DNA from: Rhodopseudomonas_A palustris_F
Lineage (GTDB): Bacteria > Pseudomonadota > Alphaproteobacteria > Rhizobiales > Xanthobacteraceae
Length of the DNA: 64,000 nt
Reading direction: 5' to 3'
NCBI RefSeq assembly: GCF_000013745.1
Contig: NC_007925.1
Span: 4,712,001-4,776,000, forward strand
Position numbers and translations under genes: made by a program
Notes under the pieces: generated by a model
Told to the model about the DNA's origin: nothing
The model's database searches: none
What the model saw: only the letters and a program-made list of their open reading frames with translations
Part shown: piece by piece, positions 9,641-18,774 of the stretch
How positions within the stretch are numbered: position 1 is the stretch's first letter
How the letters are laid out: each line of letters starts with the position of its first letter

Positions 9641-10792
9641 TTGCCTGACCCCCTTCACACCGAACTCGGCGCTGCAAAAGCCTGGATCGTCGACAAGGCG
9701 CTGCCGTTCTGGTCGCGCACCGGCTTCGATCGCAACATCGAGCTGTTTGTCGAGCGGGTCGACTTTTCCGCGCAGCCGATCGACGTCCCGCAGCGGCTGA
9801 TGGTGCAGTCGCGGCAGATCTATGTGTTTAGCCATGCGACGCAGCTCGGCTGGTTCGACGGCCGCGAACTGGTCGACACCGCGCTGCGCTCCGTCCTCAA
9901 GAAATATGCAACCGGACAGCCACGCGCTCCGATGGCGTTCTCGGTCGATCGCCGCGGCAACCTCGTCGAGACGTTCGCCGACACCTACAGCTACGCGTTC
10001 CTGTTGCTGGCGCTGTCGTTTGTCCGCAAGCTCGGCGACTGCGGTGCGGCTGATGCAGCGGCCGCGGAGATGATCGCGTTGTTGCGCTCCGATCTGGCGC
10101 ATCCCTGCGGATTGGGATTCCTCGATCGCCTGCCGCGGCGCGATGCCTACTCCCGGCAGAATCCGCAGATGCATCTGCTGGAAGCGGCCCTTGAGGCCGC
10201 GAGCGCCTTCGACAACGCCGAGGCGCGCCGGATCTGCGACCAGATCGTCGCGCTGTTCGAGAGCAAAATGTTCTCGCGGCAGCACCGCGCGCTCGCCGAG
10301 CTCTACGACGACAACTGGCAGATCGCCGACCTACCGCGGGCCAGCTTCGAGCCGGGCCACCATTTCGAATGGATCTGGCTGCTCGACCGCTTCTCGCGCG
10401 CGACCGGTCGCGCCACCGAAGCGCTGATCGGCGAGCTGTCGCAACGCGCCTACGCCGAGGGCATCGGCGGATCGGGCGCGATCGTCGAATCGATTGCGAT
10501 CGAAGGCACGGCGCGGGTCGAAAGCCGGCGCTGCTGGGCGACCTGCGAAGCGCTGAAGGCGGTCGCCAGCGATTTCGAATTCGGCCGCGACCGCGCGCTG
10601 TCGAAAAGCCGCGCCGCCGCGCTGCTGCGGGCGCTGCGGGTCTGTTTCCTGTCGGGGCCGTTCGACGGCGGATGGATCGACCGCATCGACGGCGACGGCC
10701 GGCCGATGCTGGACTACGTGCCGGCCTCGACGCTGTACCACGTGTTTGTCGCGATCGCCGAAGCCGACCGGGTGTTCGGCGGCGCGGACTGA
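9641..10792 (+). CDS. AGE-family sugar isomerase/epimerase (mannose-6-P isomerase or N-acylglucosamine 2-epimerase type)
   Basis: 383 residues from a TTG start. The frame is closed by a stop at 9593-9595 and no ATG precedes the conserved region, so TTG is the best choice although its Shine-Dalgarno is weak. Family features of the (alpha/alpha)6 barrel are SRQIYVFSHA, ETFADTYSYAF, QNPQMHLLEA, PGHHFEWIWLL and RRCWATCEALKA, including the conserved histidines of the active site. Substrate cannot be read from sequence. Sitting beside manB suggests it supplies mannose-6-P or a related sugar phosphate. Confidence 0.8.
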   Translation: MPDPLHTELGAAKAWIVDKALPFWSRTGFDRNIELFVERVDFSAQPIDVPQRLMVQSRQIYVFSHATQLGWFDGRELVDTALRSVLKKYATGQPRAPMAFSVDRRGNLVETFADTYSYAFLLLALSFVRKLGDCGAADAAAAEMIALLRSDLAHPCGLGFLDRLPRRDAYSRQNPQMHLLEAALEAASAFDNAEARRICDQIVALFESKMFSRQHRALAELYDDNWQIADLPRASFEPGHHFEWIWLLDRFSRATGRATEALIGELSQRAYAEGIGGSGAIVESIAIEGTARVESRRCWATCEALKAVASDFEFGRDRALSKSRAAALLRALRVCFLSGPFDGGWIDRIDGDGRPMLDYVPASTLYHVFVAIAEADRVFGGAD

Positions 10793-10807
10793 ACGACTTG
10801 GTGTGAA

Positions 10808-10942
10808 GCGTGCCCCGGACGCTGCGCACAGCGCCGCGGTTGCGGGGTGGTGCGCAGCAGATCCGGGCCGTTGCGACGACAGCGCTTGGAACGGTCCCGG
10901 CTCGCCGCGCAGCGCCAAGGCGCTGCTCGGCGTCCGGGACAC
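10808..10942 (+). repeat. Palindromic intergenic repeat, family A, copy 1
   Basis: About 135 bp whose ends are inverted repeats (gtgccccggacg ... cgtccgggacac). Related copies are at 11701-11838 (same orientation) and 38650-38791 (inverted). It sits immediately upstream of the higB promoter. Confidence 0.85.
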
Positions 10943-10961
10943 CGGCTTTGCTGACCACCGC

Positions 10962-10990
10962 TTGACTCGTTCCCAATTCGGGAACATGAT
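10962..10990 (+). promoter_or_regulatory. Probable higBA promoter with embedded palindromic operator
   Basis: TTGACT (10962-10967), 17-nt spacer, CATGAT (10985-10990). The spacer is mostly a perfect palindrome, gttccc-aattc-gggaac (10969-10985), a plausible HigA binding site. The predicted start of transcription falls at or next to the higB ATG (10996), so the toxin mRNA may be nearly leaderless. Confidence 0.55.
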
Positions 10991-10995
10991 TCGGC

Positions 10996-11298
10996 ATGCG
11001 GATTATCGCCTGGAGCACCCTGGCAGCCTATGTGGAGGGACATCCCGAGACGGCAGTGCCGCTGACGCGGTGGAGGACTTTGCTCAGGGCCGCGAAGTGG
11101 GCGTCGATGGATGACGTCCGGCGCGCGGCGCCGAACGCCACTGTTCTCAACGCCGAGCGGGTGAAATTCGAGGTCGCCGGAGGAAAGCATCGGCTGATCG
11201 TCGTCATCGACTTCGGCCGGCAGATTGCTTTCGTGAAGTTCATCGGGACCCACGGCGAATACGACAAGATCGACGCCCTGACGGTTTCGCGTTTTTGA
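10996..11298 (+). CDS. higB: HigB-type toxin, mRNA interferase of a type II toxin-antitoxin system
   Basis: 100 residues with a family-typical beginning (MRIIAWSTLAAYVEGHP), the WRTLLRAAKWASMDDVR segment, and the core GGKHRLIVVIDFG followed by VKFIGTHGEYDKID. HigB proteins are RelE-fold ribosome-dependent mRNA endonucleases neutralised by HigA. The toxin gene comes first, as is usual for higBA. Its stop codon is 15 bp before the antitoxin ATG. The pair is flanked by direct copies of repeat family A. Confidence 0.9.
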   Translation: MRIIAWSTLAAYVEGHPETAVPLTRWRTLLRAAKWASMDDVRRAAPNATVLNAERVKFEVAGGKHRLIVVIDFGRQIAFVKFIGTHGEYDKIDALTVSRF

Positions 11299-11312
11299 GG
11301 GAGATGCACATC

Positions 11313-11690
11313 ATGGACATCCGCCCGATCCGGAACGATGACGATCATGCCGCCGCGCTCACCGAGATCGAGAAGTTATGGGGCGCGCCGACCGGCACGG
11401 ATGACGGCGACAAGCTCGACGTGCTTGCGACCCTGGTCGAGAAGTACGAGGAATCGCGCTGGCCGGCGGTCGATATCGCCGATCCGATCGATCTGCTTCA
11501 CTACGCTATTTCCGACCTCGGGCACACCCAGGCCGAGCTTGCGGACTTGCTCGGCTCGCGCTCCCGTGCTTCCGAGATCCTGGGCCGCCAGCGAGCGCTG
11601 ACGGTCGAGATGATCCGCACCATCAGCGAGGCCTGGAAAATCCCCGCCGAACTTCTCGTGAGACCGAGTTTGGCCAAAGCGGGTGCATGA
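11313..11690 (+). CDS. higA: HigA-type antitoxin with XRE helix-turn-helix
   Basis: 125 residues. The N-terminal part (PIRNDDDHAAALTEIEKLWG) is typical of HigA; the C-terminal HTH covers TQAELADLLGSRSRASEILGRQRALTVEMI. It binds HigB and represses the operon. The start at 11313 is preferred because GAGGGAG lies about 10 bases upstream; an in-frame ATG at 11304 and a TTG at 11295 overlapping the toxin stop are alternatives. No terminator is visible before repeat A copy 2. Confidence 0.9.
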   Translation: MDIRPIRNDDDHAAALTEIEKLWGAPTGTDDGDKLDVLATLVEKYEESRWPAVDIADPIDLLHYAISDLGHTQAELADLLGSRSRASEILGRQRALTVEMIRTISEAWKIPAELLVRPSLAKAGA

Positions 11691-11700
11691 ATTGGGTCTG

Positions 11701-11838
11701 AGCGTGCCCCGGACGCGGCGTGGTGCGCTGCGCTTGCGGCGTGGTGCGCTGCAGAGCCGGGGCCGTTACGGATGCTGCCTTTGGTACGGTCCCGGCTCGC
11801 CTCGCAGCGCAACGGCGCTGCTCGACGTCCGGGACACG
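11701..11838 (+). repeat. Palindromic intergenic repeat, family A, copy 2
   Basis: About 138 bp, same orientation as copy 1 and clearly homologous at both ends and in the central ggccgtt...acggtcccggctcgcc block. It begins 10 bp after the higA stop, so copies 1 and 2 bracket the toxin-antitoxin genes. Confidence 0.85.
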
Positions 11839-11908
11839 GATGTTGCAGATCCTCGAAACGGGCTTCGCGCCGATCGCGATCCGCGATGATGAGACAACGC
11901 GCAGCGCA

Positions 11909-12781
11909 CTATCTTGCCGCGACCAGTTTCAGCGCGGGCTGCATCGCCGGCACGATCGACGGCGCACGGCGGTCGGCGTTCGGCCGATAGATGCCGCGAC
12001 GATCCGGATGCGGCTTGAACGCGTCGGTCAACCCGACCACGGTTTCGGCGGCGCCGAGCGCCAAATAGCCGTCGGCTTCCAGCACTTTGGCGATGCGGTT
12101 GAAAATCGAGATCTTGGTGTCCTGATCGAAATAGATCAGCACGTTGCGGCAGAACACCACGTCGAACGAGCCGAGACTTGAGAAGTCCTGCAACAGATTG
12201 AGCTTACGATGCTGCACCATGGCGCGGATCTCGGGGTTGAGCTGCCAGAGTTCGCCGGTCTGCTTGAAGTACTTCACCAACAGCTGAATCGGCAGTCCGC
12301 GCTGCACCTCGAACTGGCTGTACAGGCCGGATTTGGCCTTCTCCAGCACCGCCTCGTTGAGATCGGTAGCGACGATCTCGACCCGCCAGCCGGACAGCTG
12401 TGCGGCCATCTCCTTCAGCACCATCGCGATCGAATACGGCTCCTGCCCGGTCGAGCCGGCGGCGCACCAGATCCGCAAGGCACGGCGGCCGGCACGGGCC
12501 TGCAGCAACGCCGGAATGATCTCCTCGCGCAGATGGTCGAACGGCAACTTGTCGCGGAAGAAGAACGTCTCGTTGGTGGTCATCGCCTCGACCACTTCGG
12601 CGGTGATCGCCTCGGCGCCGGCGCGGATTTTTTGCACCAGTTCGCTGATGCCCGGCAGATCGTGGCGCCGCGCCAGCGGCAGCAGGCGGCTTTCGACCAG
12701 GTAGCGCTTGTCGGCCGACAGGTCGAGGCCGGAGCGATCCTTCAACAGCTTGCAGAGAAAATCGTAATCGGCCGGGCTCAC
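11909..12781 (-). CDS. cheR: Chemotaxis protein methyltransferase CheR
   Basis: 290 residues. SAM-dependent glutamate methyltransferase acting on chemoreceptors. The N-terminal helical domain contains TTNETFFFR (68-76), followed by the SAM motif [13 protein letters not shown] (105-117) and [10 protein letters not shown]. The start is a GTG at 12781 that overlaps the cheB stop codon (GTGA), so the two are translationally coupled. It is the last gene of the che operon. No receptor gene is present in the window. Confidence 0.93.
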
Positions 12782-13947
12782 GAGCGGTCTCCTGCAAATA
12801 CCCGGACCAGCTTCTGCCCGATCTGATTGAGCGGCAGGATCGCCGCGCAGATCCCCGCATTGGCCGCGGCGCCGGGCATCCCCCACACCACGCTGGAGGC
12901 CTCGTCCTGGGCGATCACGCTGCCGCCGGCGGCGACCACGTCCTTGCCGCCGCGCATGCCGTCGGAGCCCATTCCGGTCAGCACCACCGCCATGATCGCG
13001 CTTTGCCAAACCTCGATCGCCGAGATGAACAACGGATCCACCGCGGGCTTGCAAAAATTCACCGCCGGACCGTCGTCAAGCGCGATCACGGTGTTGCCGC
13101 CCTGCCGCGCCACCCGCATGTGCTTGCCGCCCGGCGCCAGGTAGATCTGGCCGGGCTTGATGATTTCGCCGTCGATGCCTTCATGGGCGGGGCGTCGGCT
13201 GGCGCGCGCCAGATGTTCGGCCAAGATGGTGGTGAAGGTCGGCGGCATATGCTGGGTGATCAGCACAGGGAAGCGATCGATCACCGCACCGATGTCGGCG
13301 ACCAGCGTCATCAGCGCCTGCGGGCCGCCGGTCGATGAGCCGATCAGCAGCACGCGCGGCGCGGTCAAGCTGAGCGCGCGGCGCAACAGCGGCACCGCCG
13401 GCGCGTGACCGGCTGCCGGCACCGGCGCCGGTTCGCGGGCGCGCACGATGGCGGGCGCGGCAACCGCACCGGGCCCGGTCTGGACTTTGCGGCGAACCCG
13501 GGCGCCGAGGCTGCGCACCTTCTGCAACAGGTCGTGGCGGAATATTTCGGCCGCGGAAGCTTCGCGGGTGCTCTCCGGCTTCGGGATGTAATCGGCGGCG
13601 CCGAGCGACAGCGCCTTGAAGCTGATCTCGGCGTTGCGGCGGGTCAGCGTCGAGGCCATGATGATGATCAGATTGCGCTGCTTGGCGAGCAATTGCGGCA
13701 GCGCCGAAATGCCGTCGAGCTCCGGCATTTCGATATCCAGCAAGGCGACGTCGGGCTTGACCCGTTCAACCTGGTTGACGGCGTCCAGGCCGGTGCGCAG
13801 CGAAGCCGCCACCACCATGTCGGGCTCGGCCTCGATCCAGCGCGAGATCAATCCGCGGATCACCACCGAATCGTCGACCACCATCACGCGCAGCGGTTCG
13901 TACCGCACCGGTTCCGGAATCGAAGCACTTGCCACTGCGATACTCAT
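12778..13947 (-). CDS. cheB: Chemotaxis response regulator protein-glutamate methylesterase CheB
   Basis: 389 residues. An N-terminal receiver domain (DD at 25-26, phospho-acceptor Asp71 in LLDIEMP) is joined by a Pro/Ala linker to the methylesterase domain. Its catalytic triad is visible as the Ser in GSSTGG (203-208), His233 in TQHMP and Asp329 in GMGSDG. It removes methyl groups added by CheR and deamidates receptors. It follows cheY by 76 bp and overlaps cheR. Confidence 0.94.
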
Positions 13948-14023
13948 TCAACACCAAACTCAAGACGAACAAAGGCAAGGCGCTCGACCGTCCGGTGTCG
14001 ATCGCGAGACCGGGATGACGAGA

Positions 14024-14389
<366 letters not shown>

Positions 14390-14463
14390 TTCAGCCTCTG
14401 TGTTCTCTCTGATCGCCCGGATGGGCATTTTCAACTCATCAAGGCACGCAAATCCGTCGCAGC

Positions 14464-14958
14464 TTACGCAGCAATCCTGTCAGGACCGATTTCGAGGACG
14501 CGGTCGACATCGAGGACGACCATGAGTTGGCCGTTGAGGCGGTGGACGCCGCAGGCCATTTTGGCCATGCGGGGGTCGAGGTTGACGGGGTTGACCTCGC
14601 GGCTGTCGTCGGCGAGCTTCAAGACTTCGCCGATGCTATCGATCAGAAGGCCGTAGGATTCGCCGCGCAGGTCGACGCCCATCGCCATCGGCGGCTTGCC
14701 GTCGTCGATCCGGGGCAGCCCGAGCCTCGCGCGCATGTCGATCGCGGTGACGATGCGGCCGCGCAGGTTGAGCACGCCGGCGACGTCGTCGGGGGCGAGC
14801 GGCACCTTGGTCAGCCGTTCCGGCATGAACACGTCCTGCACCCGGCTGATCGGCAGCCCGAACAATTGCCCGCCGATCATCGCGGTGACGTATTCGGTGA
14901 TGGCGCCGTCGGAGGCAACCGGCTTTAAGGTTTCGACGCTGGAGATGTTGGTGGTCAT
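14464..14958 (-). CDS. cheW: CheW adaptor protein
   Basis: 164 residues, single CheW domain coupling receptors to CheA: EYVTAMIGGQLFGLPISRVQDVF, LNLRGRIVTAIDMR, and GLLIDSIGEVLKL. The start is taken as ATG 14958 with GAGGA just upstream; a GTG at 14970 would overlap the cheA stop codon (GTGA) and is the alternative. It lies between cheA and cheY, in the usual order for this operon type. Confidence 0.93.
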   Translation of the reverse strand: MTTNISSVETLKPVASDGAITEYVTAMIGGQLFGLPISRVQDVFMPERLTKVPLAPDDVAGVLNLRGRIVTAIDMRARLGLPRIDDGKPPMAMGVDLRGESYGLLIDSIGEVLKLADDSREVNPVNLDPRMAKMACGVHRLNGQLMVVLDVDRVLEIGPDRIAA

Positions 14959-14966
14959 CGTGGTCC

Positions 14967-17735
14967 TCACGCCGCCTGGTTCAGATGGGTGGTCTGTTCT
15001 TTCAGCGCGGCGATCAGGCCCGGCCGGTCGAACTTGGCGACGTAGTCGTGGAAGCCGGCCTGCCGGCCACGCTCGATCGCCGCCGGCGAGATCATTGAGC
15101 TCAGCGCGATGATCGGGGTCTGCGCCAATTTGGCGTCGGCGCGGATGGTCTCGGCGAATTCGAAGCCGTTCATGTCCGGCATCTCGATGTCGGTGAGGAT
15201 GGCGTCGAATTCCTGGCCGGAGCGCAGCACGCCCAAGCCTTCCTGGGCGTTGGTGGCGAGCCGCACCTTGTAGCCCGCGGCCTTCAGCACCGGGCCCAGC
15301 ATGTTGCGGAAGAACGCACTGTCGTCGACCAGCAGGATCGACTGTGCGGTGGTGGAGGGCCGCATTTCCTTGCGCTTGAACCAGTCGGCGAACGCCATCG
15401 GCAGGAAGTGGCCGACGTCGATCACTTCGGTGGCGGCGCCCTTGATCACCGCGGAGCCCAAAATGCCCTCGTGGCTGGAGCCGACCTCGATCTGCAGATG
15501 TTCTTCGACGATGTCGACGATCTCGTCGACCACGAGGCCCATCGCGCGGTCCTCGTCGGCGAACACCAGGATCGGCTGCGCCCCGGAGGTCTTGACGCTG
15601 ACGCCGTCCATCGTCACCAGCGGCATCAGCTGATCGCGGTACTGCACCATGTGGCGGCCGTTGGAGAACTCGATCTTGTCGGCGGCGATCTCTTCGAGCC
15701 GCGTCACCAGCGACAGCGGCACCGCCTTGGGCTGCGCGGAACCGGCGCGGAACACCAGCAGCGAGGTCAACTGATCGGCCGAGGAGGCGCGGATCGCGGC
15801 GTTGTCTTCGGCGATGTCGTGCTGGGCTGCGACCGAAGTGCCGAGCGCCTGCGCGATGCCGTTGGGATCGACGATCATGATCACCGCGCCGTCGCCCAGG
15901 ATGGTGTTGCCGGAGAACATGCCGATGTGCCGCAGCTTGGTCGACATCGGCTTGACGACGATTTCTTCGGTGTGGAACACGCCGTCGACGACGATGCCGA
16001 AGGTCTGGTTGCCGACCTGGGTCACCACGATGAAGCCGTTCTCCGGCTCGGTGACCTTGCCGTCGTCGATCCGCAACAGGTGGCGCAGATGCATCAACGG
16101 CAGCAGCTTGTTGCGCAAGCGCAGGACGGGCGTGTCCTTGATGCGCTCGATCTTGTGCTCGGAATTGGCGTGCGCCCGCACCAGCTCGACCACCGCCAAT
16201 TGCGGGATGGCGAAGCGGTTGCCGGCGGACTCAACAATCAGCGCCGAGACGATCGCCAAGGTCAGCGGGATCTTGATAGTGACGCTGGAGCCTTCGCCGG
16301 CCACCGACTTGATGTCGATGGTGCCGCCGATCTGATCGATATTGGTGCGCACCACGTCCATGCCGACGCCGCGGCCGGACACGCTGGTGACCGCAGCCGC
16401 GGTGGAGAACCCCGGCGCGAAGATGTATTTGTGGATCTGGCTCTCCGACATCTTCTCGACGTCGGCTTCGGAGGCCAGCCCGTTGGCGATCACCTTGGCC
16501 TTGATCCGCGCGGTGTCGAGGCCGCGACCATTGTCGGCGATCGACAGCACGATGTGGCCGCCCTCGTGATAGGCGGACAAGCGAATCGTGCCCTGCTCGG
16601 GCTTGCCGGCGGCGGCGCGATCGGCCGGGGTCTCGAGGCCGTGATCGGCGGAGTTGCGCACCATATGCGTCAACGGATCCTTGATCAGGTCGAGCACCTG
16701 GCGGTCGAGCTCGGTGTCGGCGCCGTGCATCTCCAGTTCGATCTGCTTGCCGAGTTCGGAGGCCAGATCGCGCACGATGCGCGGCAGCTTCTGCCAGGCG
16801 TTGCCGATCGGCTGCATGCGGGTCTTCATCACGCCGTCCTGCAGTTCGGCGGTGACGGTGGAGAGCCGCTGCAACGGCACCTTGAACTCGGTGTCCTCGT
16901 GGCGGCGGCTGATCTCCAGGAGCTGATTGCGGGTCAAGACCAGCTCGGACACCATGGTCATCAGGTGCTCGAGGGTGTCGACATTGACCCGGATCGACTG
17001 GTTGGCGATCTTGTCGGAATCGTGCAGCGGCATATCCAATTCCACGGCGGTCTTCTTCTTGGTCACGGGCTTGCCTGGCTTGGCGTCCGATTTGGCGTCG
17101 GATTTGGCCTCGGCGGCCACCGGCGCGGCGTCCGCGGGCTTATGCTCGGCGTGGTCGGCTTCGGCAGCTTTGGCTTCGACCGGCTGCGCAATCTCCACCG
17201 CGACTTCGGTCTCGCGAAACGCCCGCTCCAATTCGTCGAGCGAGACTTCGCCGGGGCGCAGCGCGCGCTCCAGAATCTGCGGCACCAGCGTGCCCTCGGC
17301 GACCGCCGCCACCGGCGCGGCCTCCACTTCGGGGACGACTTCGACCACCGGCGCCGCCATCGGCGCTTGCGACAACACTTCCAACTCGCCGATCAAATCC
17401 TGGTCGACGCCCTCAGGCTCGGCCTCGGTGGCCTCCAGCCCGCCTAGAATCTCTTTAATCCGGTCGATGGTCAAAAGGATCAGCGTCACCGCCTCGCCGG
17501 TCACCGGCATGCCGTCGCGGAATTTGCCCATCAGGGTCTCGGCGGCGTGCGCCAAAGCTTCCAACCGCGGCAGACCCAAAAACCCGCAGGTCCCCTTGAT
17601 GGTGTGGACCAGCCGGAAAATGTTGTCCAAAATCTTGGCGTTGTTGGGGTCCTGCTCGAACCTGACCAGTTGGTTGTCAACCGTGTCCAGGCTCTCATTC
17701 GTCTCCGTCAAAAACTCGCGCAACAAGTCGTCCAT
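14967..17735 (-). CDS. cheA: Hybrid chemotaxis histidine kinase CheA with two CheW-like domains and a receiver
   Basis: 922 residues. Domains in order: N-terminal Hpt with His44 in HTIKGTCGFLG; a Glu/Ala-rich linker (about 105-230); dimerisation and HATPase domain (HMVRNSADHG, IADNGRGLD, GRGVGMDVV); a CheW-like domain; a second CheW-like segment (LLVFRAGS ... VVDEIVDIVEE); and a C-terminal receiver from about 799 with phospho-acceptor Asp849 (LTDIEMPDMNG). A fused receiver is absent from the classical E. coli CheA and suggests an internal phosphate sink or relay. First gene of the operon; 205 bp separates it from chpT. Confidence 0.94.
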   Translation of the reverse strand: MDDLLREFLTETNESLDTVDNQLVRFEQDPNNAKILDNIFRLVHTIKGTCGFLGLPRLEALAHAAETLMGKFRDGMPVTGEAVTLILLTIDRIKEILGGLEATEAEPEGVDQDLIGELEVLSQAPMAAPVVEVVPEVEAAPVAAVAEGTLVPQILERALRPGEVSLDELERAFRETEVAVEIAQPVEAKAAEADHAEHKPADAAPVAAEAKSDAKSDAKPGKPVTKKKTAVELDMPLHDSDKIANQSIRVNVDTLEHLMTMVSELVLTRNQLLEISRRHEDTEFKVPLQRLSTVTAELQDGVMKTRMQPIGNAWQKLPRIVRDLASELGKQIELEMHGADTELDRQVLDLIKDPLTHMVRNSADHGLETPADRAAAGKPEQGTIRLSAYHEGGHIVLSIADNGRGLDTARIKAKVIANGLASEADVEKMSESQIHKYIFAPGFSTAAAVTSVSGRGVGMDVVRTNIDQIGGTIDIKSVAGEGSSVTIKIPLTLAIVSALIVESAGNRFAIPQLAVVELVRAHANSEHKIERIKDTPVLRLRNKLLPLMHLRHLLRIDDGKVTEPENGFIVVTQVGNQTFGIVVDGVFHTEEIVVKPMSTKLRHIGMFSGNTILGDGAVIMIVDPNGIAQALGTSVAAQHDIAEDNAAIRASSADQLTSLLVFRAGSAQPKAVPLSLVTRLEEIAADKIEFSNGRHMVQYRDQLMPLVTMDGVSVKTSGAQPILVFADEDRAMGLVVDEIVDIVEEHLQIEVGSSHEGILGSAVIKGAATEVIDVGHFLPMAFADWFKRKEMRPSTTAQSILLVDDSAFFRNMLGPVLKAAGYKVRLATNAQEGLGVLRSGQEFDAILTDIEMPDMNGFEFAETIRADAKLAQTPIIALSSMISPAAIERGRQAGFHDYVAKFDRPGLIAALKEQTTHLNQAA

Positions 17736-17940
17736 GGAACACGCCTTCAGTCTCTGGCGCGCACGTCGTCACGCCTTGGAACCGGCACTGTCGGCGCAAA
17801 GCGTTTAATATTGGTTGAGTAATGGATAAGAACGATCACGACCGGCCGATCGCAGTGTCGGCGGCCGTCGTCAAGCATTGGTTAACCAACCCGAATTCGG
17901 ATCGCCGACGGCACAGCGTCGACGATGCGAAGCTCGCCGC

Positions 17941-18600
17941 TCAGGAGGCCGTCACCACCACGGCTTCGCCTGCCGGCGCCAGCGACACGCTGAAGCCGCA
18001 GGCCTGCGCCAACAGCCGCGTGTAGTAAGGCTGCACCGCATGGGCATCGATCGAGCCGGCATGCGCGCCGCTCAGCATGTCGACGATGTTGGTCTGGGTG
18101 CGGGCGTTCAATCCGGACGCCGCGACGCGGAAGCCCATCGCATCGCCCTCGCCCACCGCTTCGACCGTCAGCACGCCGCCGCGCGGAATCGTCTGCTGGG
18201 CGATCACCAGCATGTTCAACAGCAGCTTGACCTTGTTCTTCGGCAACAGAATGCGCGGCAAATTCCATTCGATCTTGGTCTTGTCGTCCTCGAGATGGCC
18301 GCGCGCCATGTTCTGCGCATCGCCGAGGTCGATCTGCGCGCCGGCCGAGCCGGCCGCGCCGAACGCCAGCCGGCAGAACTGCAATCGCGCCGAGGCGGTG
18401 CGCGCGCTCTTGCGGATCAGATCGAGCGCAAATTCGCGATCTTCCTGCTTCGGACTGTCATCCAGCACTTCGAGGCCATTGACGATGGCGCCGACTGGGC
18501 TGATCAAATCGTGGCAGACCCGCGAACACAACAGCGCCGCGAGTTCCAGCGCATCGGGAGCGGGGACGGAGACGGGGGCAGATATCGGGGTGCCAGACAT
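17941..18600 (-). CDS. chpT: Histidine phosphotransferase ChpT
   Basis: 219 residues. In alphaproteobacteria ChpT carries phosphate from CckA to CtrA and CpdR. The signature helix LELAALLCSRVCHDLISPVGAIVNGLE has the phospho-accepting His30. The remainder resembles a degenerate histidine-kinase ATPase fold (LLLNMLVIAQQTIPRGG) lacking ATP-binding motifs, as known for ChpT. Start 18600 has GGAAAG upstream. It is encoded on the same strand as the che operon and divergent from cysQ; its target CtrA is at the left edge of the window. Confidence 0.88.
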   Translation of the reverse strand: MSGTPISAPVSVPAPDALELAALLCSRVCHDLISPVGAIVNGLEVLDDSPKQEDREFALDLIRKSARTASARLQFCRLAFGAAGSAGAQIDLGDAQNMARGHLEDDKTKIEWNLPRILLPKNKVKLLLNMLVIAQQTIPRGGVLTVEAVGEGDAMGFRVAASGLNARTQTNIVDMLSGAHAGSIDAHAVQPYYTRLLAQACGFSVSLAPAGEAVVVTAS

Positions 18601-18774
18601 CACATCTTTCCTGGAAAGCCGCTCGGCTTGGACACGGCGAATCAGCCATGGGTGATGGTTGATACACCGCGGGCGCCGCCACTGCCAACACGAGGCGGCC
18701 GTCGTCGCCTGGTCCACGCGCAACCCGCGTTGCAATCATCGCCAAAACCGCACACCGCCGCAACAGGAAGTCTG

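Noticed and set aside
10808..11838. Repeat family A as a CRISPR array or IS ends
   Set aside because: Units are too long and too few for CRISPR, and no transposase lies between the copies, only higBA.
15408..17447. A 679-codon plus-strand frame across cheA
   Set aside because: Antisense shadow of cheA; composition is Asp/His/Val/Arg repeats without domain features.
17795..17890. TTAATATTGGTTGAG and TTGGTTAACCAA as possible CtrA boxes between cheA and chpT
   Set aside because: Neither fits TTAA-N7-TTAA; the spacing is wrong, so CtrA control cannot be claimed.
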